A DNA stretch of 64,000 nt from Globodera rostochiensis (taxonomy: Eukaryota; Nematoda; Chromadorea; Rhabditida; Heteroderidae), in contig JAEVLN010000004.1 of assembly GCA_018350325.1 (NCBI GenBank), positions 4,568,082 through 4,632,081 of the forward strand. The letters run 5' to 3'. The number at the start of each line of letters is the position of its first letter. Position 1 is the stretch's first letter. Both the position numbers and the translations under genes were made by a program. Shown here piece after piece: positions 50,972 through 61,100 of this stretch. The notes under the pieces were generated by a model, which saw only the letters and a list, made by a program, of their open reading frames with translations, had not been told where the DNA came from and did no database searches.

Positions 50972-53835
50972 ATGAAGCCGGTCTCGGAACTTACCAACGA
51001 AGAGTTGAAGGCGGAATTGTCATCGTTTGGATTTATGGCGGGCCCAATAACCGGGACCACCCGAAGCATTTTGCAGAAGAAGTTGGAATCTTTTCGCAAC
51101 GGCTCAGGTGCTTTATCGAAGACGAAAACATCAGGAAAGAAGACAAGAACAGAAACGGCAAATGCTCCGGCATTGAAAGCCAAGGAGTAAGTTTTGAATT
51201 GCAAAAAGTGGAAAAAACATTCTTTTTTATTAAGTAATAAGATGGACTCCCCTTGTTTCAATCCCAATATTTCATCTGCCCTTAACGACGCCGACACCTC
51301 TTCAAATTCTTTCAAAACTTCTTTCGTCGACTCTACCGCTGTTAAAAACCGAACGCCCACTCCACCAAGAAAACAGACGGCTTCAACTCGCATTCCGCTG
51401 CGACAGCAAGCGATTTCCGGGGTAGCTGAACCCGGAAGCGGGCGAATTGTGCAGAGCGGAGGCCCGTTTGGTCATTCATCAACCTCATCGGCGTCGGGTG
51501 GTATGTTAAGTCCAAGTCCAAACTGTGTATGTTCGTTACTAAATGTTTAGGTTCGATCCGTTACTCAAGAAGCAGCTTCGGCACTGGACGCATCGAAGCG
51601 GTTTCACCGCTTGACCACGGTTCTAGACGTTATGTGTCTGGCACGCCAGCTTTTGGAACCAACTTTGGACAAGAAGACGATGAGGAAGAGGACGACCACA
51701 CAGAGTCTTCACGCATTTTGTCACAATCAACTCGCTTTACATCGAATGAAGTTGGAACATATGGTGGGAGTGTAAAAAAAGCGTCGCCAGTGGAGAATTT
51801 TAAAAAGTTGGCCTGGGGCTTCTTTTCGCGTCCGCTTGGCACTTCAACGCCGTGCTCTGATGTGATTTATTTAATTTGAAACTTTAATTTAAAAAAAAAT
51901 ACAAATTTAGACCGGCAACAAATATGTCGGGTACGCGTCCAACAAATACAAGCGCCATTCGCCTCCCTCTTTTGACTCGGGGGGCGCTCGGTTCTTCGAT
52001 CCGAAAAAGATTTCGCCCGACACTTCGCGTTGGATTTCCCATGCGCTAGTCGCATTTTTTGCTATCCTTTTCTTTACGTATGTGGCCAAAGCGCATCCGG
52101 AGGTGATCTCTAACGGAATCTCTGCGACTGCGGGTAATCTCTAAATATTTGAATTATACGCTTCTATTTTATTGGAATTTGTTTCATTCTGGAAAGAAAA
52201 TAACTTCTTAAACTTTCAGGTTTTGCAGCGACAACCTTCCACTTTCTCTACAACTACGCCATCCTTCCAATTGTCGTGGTTCTCATCGGTATATTTCATT
52301 TTTTTTTGAAATGCAGTTGCCTTTTTTAGTTGGACTTTTCGTTGTTGGCGTCTATAAATTGGCGGATTATCGCAACCGTCAGAAAGCGGAAGAGAGCAGG
52401 AAGCTTATGCTTTTGGTGGAACGCATAACGGACATTATTTACGAATCGGGCAGTTCAGGGGTGGCCGAGCCGCATGTGCGCGACATGATCATGCCGCCTA
52501 CTAAGTGAGAGAGTAGCCTGGAGATGAATTATGGCGGTACAGCCCCCCCCCCCACCGAATTCTTAGGCTGTTTTTAAGTCTGAAGAAGCAGATTAACCTT
52601 TTTAGCCGGGGTTAAATGTTTCTGAGGTGGTGGCAAATAACGGCTTTCCATATAGAGCCCCGACCGAACGGTATAAAAATCGACAAACTTTTCGATTAAA
52701 AAAATCTCCATATATCGGAGTTTTTATCACCGAAATATTTGAATAATATCATTAATTTATTCAGGCGTTCGGAAGCTGATGCCAAACGTTGGCAGGAGGC
52801 GGCTCTTTTCATCAACAACGAGGACTCGCGTATTCGTACAGAAATTCGTTTGATTGATGGGACTGAATGCAATGTGTGGATTTGGGTCGGAGCGGGCAAA
52901 CAGCGCTGGCAGGGCACCGGTAATTGAATGAGAATAGAAATGAATGACACGCACCAAAAGCCGGCCGCAAAAAAAGAAGCGAATCACTTCAATTCAACTT
53001 AAATATTTATCGCTTGCGTCTTTAATTCTGAATATAATTTGATCCATCGGCCTTTTCTGCATTTTGATGAAATTTTAAGGCACGTAGCCCCTACGAGGAC
53101 AAAATCAATCCAAAAATTTTCAATGTTAAACATTTGCTGCCGGCTACGGGCCTTCAGTAATATAATCTCTATTGTTTGATGCCTTTTTTGTTTTGTGGAA
53201 TAAATCAGTTTTTACGAAAATATATCGGAATTTTAGCCGTTCTAGAAGGATCTCCGATGGCTCGGATTCCTGAACAAGCATTGACGCGTTGTTTGAAATT
53301 GCGTGGAATTAGTTTTTCGACAAAGTGAGCTCTGCAAATTCTAATCTTTGTGTGATTACACTCGCTAAACTGTCGTAGTAATGCCGAGAGGGATTCCATT
53401 CGAAGGGAACTTCTGGGGAAATTGCGTCCAATTCTTCCGAAACATATTGGCTTCGTCAGCGGTACCGAAAGTGTTGTCTACATTATGTTGAAGGTTGGCA
53501 CATAACAAAATTTAGCTGAAACATTCGTAAAGATTTGTCTAATGAATTTTAAGATTCAGCCACTAAAAGCAATGATTATATTGTACTTATAGTAAAAAGG
53601 ATTATAGAAGTCTAAAGAAACTTATCTACTTTAAAATTCAATACAGCCAGGCTTTTTACTTTCAGAATTTGAGTGATGCAAAGGATGCGTTTATGGCATT
53701 CCATTCACATTGGTTTAATGGTATGCCATTGTTCGTTCTTATCCAAATTTATTTTCTTCAAAAGGTAATTTGCTCACTGCCAAGTATGTGCGTGACCAAC
53801 GTTATTTGGAACGATTTCCGGACGCGGATGAATGA
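50972..53835 (+). CDS. lem-2: LEM-2/MAN1 inner nuclear membrane protein
   Basis: LEM-2 tethers chromatin (through BAF) and lamin to the inner nuclear membrane. The LEM domain is at the very N-terminus (MKPVSELTNEELKAELSSFGF, GPITGTTRSILQKKL). A Ser-rich nucleoplasmic linker follows (about 51241-51760), then TM1 (HALVAFFAILFFTYVA, near 52045) and TM2 (AILPIVVVL with VGLFVVGVYKLADYR, 52255-52370). The MSC/winged-helix part has RITDIIYES and EPHVRDMIMPPTKRRSEADAKRW. A C-terminal fold has SVVYIMLK and FHSHWFNGNLLTAKYVRDQRY, as in MAN1 proteins, ending at 53833-53835. The first join (KAKD/NKMD) uses the acceptor TATTAAG. Having a MAN1-type C-terminus is normal for nematode LEM-2. It points toward the MOGS gene, about 300 bp away. 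Confidence 0.93.
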
Positions 53836-54141
53836 ACGAAATTGATGAATTCTAACTGTTAAGGTGTAAAACAACCCAAGGGCGTAGCCAGCAAATTTTT
53901 TCGGGGGGGGGGGCTAATTCAAAAAGTGCGAGTCTTAAGGGGCGTGTTTTTTGGTTTTATTAAATTCTGTTAAGGAATGTTTTGAAAAAATGTTCGATTT
54001 TTGAAGTGCCGCCAAGGAACTTTTCTTCCTTCTTTCCCTTCACAAGATTTGTCTCACTGAACGTTTCACCCCCATTTAACCAAAAAATCATTTGTTTTAT
54101 TGAAATTAAACGAAATCAACATATTTTAACATTATATGCAT
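53836..54141. other. Gap between convergent LEM-2 and MOGS genes
   Basis: About 300 bp that must hold both 3' ends. It contains a truncated copy of the GGCGTAGCCAG element at 53878-53950. Confidence 0.5.
53878..53950. mobile_element. Truncated copy of the GGCGTAGCCAG element
   Basis: Starts AAGGGCGTAGCCAGC, the full-length terminus seen elsewhere. A G run and CTAATTCAAAAAGTGCGAGTCTTAAGG follow, closely matching the interior of the 21537 element. The right terminus is missing or degraded (GGGGCGTG). Confidence 0.75.
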
Positions 54142-57100
54142 TTAATCAAATTTCTCAGCCAGAATGTTTACAACTAATGCGGTCCAACCCGTAAACGGCC
54201 GAGTACCCATTCCCTCGCCGGTCCGATCGTTGTAATCTGCAAGTCTCAAAAGATTAAATCGCATTCCGATGGTCCCAGCCAATCTTCTTACTCTCCCATA
54301 AAAAGCCAGTCCGCGTATACTGCTCGGCAATGTTGTGGATCACATTGTCCCTCAATCGATGATACAACTCAAGACTCATTTTGGCAAATGGACCGTCGGA
54401 GGTGGCATAATGGCGAAGTGCATCAAGCGCGAGATAATTAATCTGATCGCAATTCAAAATATCGGATAAACGGAAACAAATACATTGATCCAAATAGGCC
54501 CTCGCCAGTATGGTGGGTCATGTTCAGTGTTGCGGGCCAAATAGTAAGGCGACTTTGTGGAAAGCGAACGCAAGCCAAAAGGTGTCCAAAGATGCTGTAA
54601 TTCAAAAATCGGATTTACGCTATGCTTTTCTCATGCCTCAGTTCGGTTTAAGGAGCGCAGAATAATGCCAATTTTAGCATTGTCAGGAGGCAAAAGGCGC
54701 AAAAGCAGCGGAAACAAATTTACATATCCGAACACATTGTCCACTAACCGGAGACGCGGCTGCCCAACCGTTTTCCGTTTGAAAATCCTCTCTTGACTTA
54801 CTCGCTGAGAATTTGTTTGACTTGTTTTAGAGCGCTTCTCCGCGACTTCCTGGTTTTTAATATATTTCTATGGGTTTTTAGAATGTTTGAATGCCTGAAA
54901 CAGCTGCACACGATCACTGTGCAGTCCAAAATCAGCATATTGCTGAGCCGATTCTGACCAATGCAATTTATCCAAAGCATTGATGTCGTTGTACAGTCGA
55001 ACGTCCTCTTCTATGGTCGGCACCCAAACCGAGTCGCCAAAAGTTTCGGCCAATTGACGAAGAACTTTACTGCTTAACGCCATCCAACATCGCAAATCCA
55101 AGTGATATTCCTGGGCAGGATAATCAAGAATATCAAATTTGACGGGAATGGAGATGTGTTTATGGCGAGATGTTCAGCTGACCTCGGCAGATGGATGGGT
55201 CGCACGAGGAAAGTCGTCCAACCCACTCGGCAACACTTTCGGGTTCAGCTCCGTCTGTGTGGTTCTGTTCCTTCCTTGCCATTGCATTGTTCCCACTTTC
55301 GGCCCTTTCTGAGTTTCGCGCAACCAAAGGTAAAACTGTTTAATGCGTGGATAGAGCAGAGAAAGACGAGTCGAATGGCGGTTGAACAACTGTCGAGAAA
55401 CAAAAAAATGTAAGACAAACCACAAAAATAGTCTGGTAGATATGATCAATATTCTGAATGTACCGGGCTGTCGCGGAGAAATTTCTCGAGGACAAAGAAA
55501 AACATTGGTGGGTTGGCAACGAATGGGCTCTGGACAAGAAATTCTGATGGAACTCTGGCTTGGGCTTCGAGACCCAAAATCTTAATTTAAAATAAAATGT
55601 GTTTTTAATTAATTCTAATACCATTTCACGTGGCATCCAGCCATCAATGTTCATCGAATCAAGCCAAGAAGCAAAAATCTACAAACAAATTATCTCAATC
55701 CCGAGATTTCCAATTTAAATTTGAGTAGGGTTGGGCTTCCGACGTTGGGAGCAAAACTATTTAACAGAATCCAAATTCCATTGAAATTAACCTGAAGTGT
55801 AAGCTGAGGATCGAAATGTCGAATTACCAAATTGTGGAAACCTTCCAATTGAATATTTGCCATTTCAAAAAATGAACTCGTACCTTCGTCCCACAAAAAT
55901 CCACGAGGAAAAAAAGGTCTAGAAGGCACAGCAGAGATCAGCGAGAGGGGTCCATACGGACGAATTTGTTCGGAATTGTCTGTTTTTACTAAGGAATCGC
56001 CGTGCCAAACACCGATGCCTCCCAGCAAACTGGACAAAGCGACCCGTGCGAGGTGACGAAGTAAATTTGAGTCATTCTAAGTTTAATTACATCAGATAAA
56101 ACAAGATTTAAATTACTTGGTAGTCAACTGGAAATACTTCATCGAATTTTTGCTCAAATTGCTCCAACTTTTGAATAAAATTACTTTCGAAGTTGTTCAT
56201 TTTCTCGTCATCTTCAGCAAGTAGTTCCAACTCAACAGTAATATTTTCTTAACTTTGCTTTTACGTGTTTTCGTAAATATTTTATAACTTGAAAAAGTAA
56301 TCTGGACAGCTGCGAAATTGGCCTCCCCATCGTTTGAACCGGGGATACCTTCATTTTGCACTAAAACCAGCTCGAGCCTCCCTTCCTTTCTCCCTATCGA
56401 AGCTTTCAGCAATTCGTTTACGTGCCGCATGTCCAAAAAGGGTGGAATTTTGTAGGCAATGCTGGAAACGGCTTCGGAGGAAAAATCTCCAGACAGACGA
56501 AGGTTCATCCCAAATTGGCCGAGTAAAGAGGAGTACCCATCGACAAAGATATAGTCGCTTCCTTCAGATACGCGATGATGCAAAAGATTGCTTGGCAAAA
56601 GTTGTGACGTTTCGTCCTGCAGAGCCAAGTAGAATACCAATGCATAGGTTTGAGTGGCATTCGCTGAAAGATGCACTTTCCAGGATTTTCTGCCATTTGC
56701 TAGCCAGTCCACTTGCATTCCCAAGTCATTGTCTTCAATTAACTCGCGCCCAAAAGATCGTCCATCATGAGCGAGCCATGAAAATTTCACATTATCGCCT
56801 AAAACAACATAAAACAAAATTGATTTTAGAATAATAAGACGCAATGCCCTCAAAAACCTTTTCTTAAATTGGATCGAAACAGGTGAAACCAGCCCGACTA
56901 TACGACAATTTAACCGTACCATGATCACACCAATGCCGAAGTGACAATTCCTGGGGAAATTCCCCATTCGGCTGCTGATACCAAATAATACCAAAAAGAG
57001 GGGATTCTGGATGCTTTATTTTTAATCCAAAATAAAGATGCGGTCTGTATGTGCTCCAGCTGGTCTATGGAATGAATGGACATGGTAAAGATAATAATTC

Positions 57101-57351
57101 CGAACTTTAACACGCTTCACCTGATTATAAAGGTCTTCGACTAAGGCTAATGGAAGTGTTGATTTTTGCAGCAGGTCGTGCTGACTGGAAAAATTGCCCC
57201 ATAGAAAAAGGCAGGCAACAGCAAAAACGCAAAATATTAAAACAAAAAATTTTGCCGATAATTTTGCATTTTCTTTTGTCGATTTGGATTCAACTGAATG
57301 AGCTTGTTGTTTGTATCCACGACGTTGTCTTATCGAATGCCCATTGTTCAT
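54142..57351 (-). CDS. mogs: Mannosyl-oligosaccharide glucosidase (GH63, glucosidase I)
   Basis: Glucosidase I removes the terminal alpha-1,2-glucose from the Glc3Man9GlcNAc2 glycan in the ER lumen, the first trimming step of N-glycosylation. ATG 57351 starts a short cytosolic tail and one signal-anchor helix ([20 protein letters not shown], about 57255-57195), giving a type II membrane protein. The luminal part has a beta-sandwich N-domain (about 57040-56300), with LMPW-like and GDFSSEAV regions. The catalytic barrel has [15 protein letters not shown] (about 55925-55880), [18 protein letters not shown] (55660-55600), [16 protein letters not shown] sequence, [11 protein letters not shown] (55225-55190), [19 protein letters not shown] (54543-54485) and [17 protein letters not shown] (54225-54165). 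The stop is at 54142. The conserved acidic residues of GH63 are present. There are many small introns, and I did not verify every join. Confidence 0.93.
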
Positions 57352-58121
57352 TGGAATTTAAACTTAAAAAAAAAGAAGTAACTGCAGCGGTCTCCCCTTC
57401 AAAAAACATAAATTCTAAAGTTATGCAAAATGTTTCTAGGGGGTTTTTAAGCTATCTTGACCTACATATAAGCACCTTTTTCTATGCTCGACTTCGGAGT
57501 AAATGTGGGTTAACTAGAGTCAGGCGCGGGACTGATCCCGCGCGGTCCCACGCCGCAATCCCGCATTTTTGCAAATCCGATCCGCACGAGATTTCGAAAA
57601 CAAATCCCCCAGCGGGATCCAGCAATTGGAAATTTTGTTAGTGAATAATGTCAGTTTATTCAAAATTAGTTTGACGTTTTGCCAAATCTTTCAAATTAAA
57701 GACTCGATGCCCACAATCACAAATTACAGAAGTGAAGCAAGCACCCTAAGACGCCACAAAAATCCACAAAGGTGATCCTGCCAGTACTTCTTTCTTAACA
57801 CCCCCTCAGGTCCAAACGTTTTCTGATAAGACGCCAACATTATGCTTAAAATTATGGTACTAAAAGGGTTCGGTTTCAGCCAGTTATCGGGTCCGAATCG
57901 TTCGGTATCGGTTAACCGAGGAAGTCTCAGAAACCGTCCCCTACCTTATGAGTTCAATTTTTGCCACTATTTACCACTTTTTCTCAATTATTTGAGATTT
58001 TTGCTCAGCATTTTGTTATGTATAGATTAATCCGAGCCCAATCGCGTTCAACGGTTCGGTTCGGAAACGCCAACCCTAGTTCAATTTATCCGTTCATTAA
58101 GCATTTGTAGTAATTAACTTT
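57352..58121. promoter_or_regulatory. Divergent intergenic region, MOGS / MASK, with G/C hairpin
   Basis: The MOGS start is at 57351 (-) and the first supported MASK exon is near 58135 (+), so both 5' regions are here. Repeat-like DNA fills it. GCGCGGGA-CTGA-TCCCGCGC (57524-57543) is a perfect 8 bp stem with a 4-base loop. About 57868-58078 is rich in GGTTCGG/CCGAACC-type motifs and ends in CCAACCCTAG, which looks like a repeat terminus. The MASK first exon was not identified. Confidence 0.5.
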
Positions 58122-58134
58122 TTGGTTCCCAAGA

Positions 58135-61100
58135 AAAGAGGAAGGCGCTCTAAAACGTCTGGGACGCAGTTTGATGACGTAGTTGACCCTGCCCTTATTG
58201 TAAGTTCCTCAAAACCCCTTGATGCGTTGCCTCTGCTGCCTTCTGTGTATGTTTTTGTCATTCCTGAGTTTCATCTTTATTTCTTCTGGATCCTCTTCAA
58301 TTTACTGCGTTAATTATTTATATTTACATACATACAGTTCATATACATAAATTGTTTGTTGCAATATTTATAAATTTAGATTTTTATTTGTTTGACAAAA
58401 ATTTCAGTCGACTGCTTATGGTTTTCAGTAAACAATGGCAATGAAGGACCTTTTTTGTTTAGTTGTCAGTTTCTTTTTTTTAAATCGCAATTTAAATTCC
58501 TTGCTCTAGAATGCCTTTATAAATCGGAACAAAGTGACTGAAGACAATCAAAAGCTTGCTGTTCCAATTGAGGCTGCCGAAGACACTCGGGTTTTGCCCG
58601 GTTCAAGTTCTTCGACTTCGAAGGCAAAGAACGGCAATCTCTTCCCTTCATTGGAACCGTTCCAGCAACTTTTGCCTGATCTTTGCGGAATGGACATGAA
58701 TCAACAGAAGAAATTACACAAAGGTAATTTTATATATTTGAAAGTGCCAGTATTTATGTTATAGCATTGTATTCTGCTGGAGTGAATGCTGCACTTTCTC
58801 TTGAGAAATTTGTTTGTGAAGTTCCAAAAAAGAGAGTCGATAACACTGGTTCTGATGAGACCTTTCCTGAGGACTTCGATGTGAATGAGGTCGGCTCTTC
58901 GTCGTTTTGCGTTTTTTAAAATTATTTTTTGTTTGAGAAAAACATAAATAAGCATCGCTTACATCATTCGCTTTTTCAGGTCCTTGAACATCTTAATAAG
59001 TCGGCCTTTGACGATGCATCAAAAACTTTTCGGATGATGTCGAATAATATGGAAGAAATAATGCAAAAGATGAATGGTGGAAAAATGCTGATGACAATGA
59101 TTTCCAATGAAGTTGCAGCGGCTGCTTTGGCTGCATTTGCCTCCGCGACTCTGCGAAAACCTCCAACCAAACATGTGGAGAATTTGATGCAAACGTCCCA
59201 GGTCGATTTGATGGGGTTTGGTAGAATTAACGATATTCATATTGAGTAATTATGTCTGGTTGAAAAGACCGATTGGAAACAAATAAAACTTTTTAACTCT
59301 TTTAGGAAAATGGACATCCATTACTGGTTGATGAAGACACTTCCGACACGGACCCGATTCTTTCGCGAGAGATGAAACGGTCTGCTTCCCTTTGCAAGAC
59401 GACTGCCGAACAAATGCCAACCGAAATTGTTCGGCAGCGACCCTCGTCCTGTGGTCGGGACATCACCAAATACAATGGAATTGCCATCACCAACAACAAT
59501 AACATTAGCTTAACCGCTCCAAAATCTAACCCAACGACAAACACTTCGCACAGTTCAATTGTCACTGTCGCGGAATTGGACGACGACGACGAATGCGCCT
59601 GTAACTCCGTAGTTGACGAGGAGATTGAGGGGGATGACAGTTTGTTCAGATATGTCTGCGCTGCAGGAGTAAGTGCTGCAATCAATTGAACGAATTTATT
59701 ATGTAATTTTTTAAGTACGACGATTTGGCAAAACTTCTCATCTCCATGCGAAATTCTGCCGAGTTTGTTCAACAAAGTGACAGTACTCCGCTAATGGAGG
59801 TACTTGAACGAACACAAGTGTTTCTATAATTTCTTTTTTTTTCCAGTCATGCTGCGGCGGACATTCTGACGTCGTTCGAATCCTTGTCCAGGCAGGTGCT
59901 GATGTGAATGCTCTGAGCTCAACCCAAAACACAGCTTTAATCTACGCATGCGCTTCCGGCCACATCGAGGTCGCATTTTATTTAAACACAAAAATGGACC
60001 TTTTTTTAGTGCGTGAGAGAATTGTTGGCAACTGGTCGTTGTGATCTGACCATTCGCAATGAAGCGGGTCATTGTGCTCTGATGGAAGCGGCCAACATTG
60101 GAAACGTGGAAATTATGAAAGCACTAATTCAACATGGCGCAAAAGTCACATGCGTGGTTGAAAGTGTTGAATACAAAGTGCCCAATGATCTTTTCAGCAT
60201 TTATTCTAATTTATTTCGTTAAAGGAGTCGCCACTCACTCTCGCGGCATTTAAAGGCCATTACGATGCAGCCAAATACCTACTCTCGCTAATGTCGGAGA
60301 CAAAAAATGAGCAGGAGGAGGAGGAGCTTTATACGGCTTTGATTGAAGCGTCAATGGATGGTCACGTTGAGGTGGCGAAATTGCTTTTGAGTGCAGGCGC
60401 CAAAGTCAATATGGTCAACGAGTCCTTTGAGAATCCGCTGACTTTAGCAGCTGGTGGAGGACATAACGAAATGGTAACAAATCATAAACAATAAGAATAG
60501 TTCGTACTATACGAACAAATGGTCCCTTCCTCCCGAAATGTTTTTGACAAAAAACCCATTGGCTGTCCCTTTTGATTTGCAAAATTATAACACTTTTTAG
60601 AATATGTTTTTTGTCATTATCTGAGTATTACCATGTAAATGTTTAAGCCATTATTGTTATTGTTACTTTCTTTTTTTCATAACTGTTTTTGCTTATGAGT
60701 TCAATTTTTGCCATTTTTTCAACTCGCAGATATTTTGCCCTTTTTGTTTGATTATACAATTTTTTTTAATTTAACGATTTTGTAAATGAAAAAATGTTTC
60801 AATTAGGTGAAATTGTTGCTGGACTCTGGTGCTGATCTTGAAGAACCGAATGATGAGGGATACACGCCACTGATGGAGGCGAGTCGGGAGGGTCATCTCG
60901 ACGTGGTGGAATTGCTGCTAAATCGTGGTGCAAATGTGAACGCAAAAATTGAGGACGGGTTGGAAACACCGCTCACACTTGCAGCTTCGGGGGGATTTAA
61001 GTTTGTGCTAAAAAAACTTGCCATTATTGCATTCAAAATTTAAGGAATGTGGTTGAGCTGCTTGTTTTGCTAGGCGGCGATTTGACCATCGGAGAGCGCA

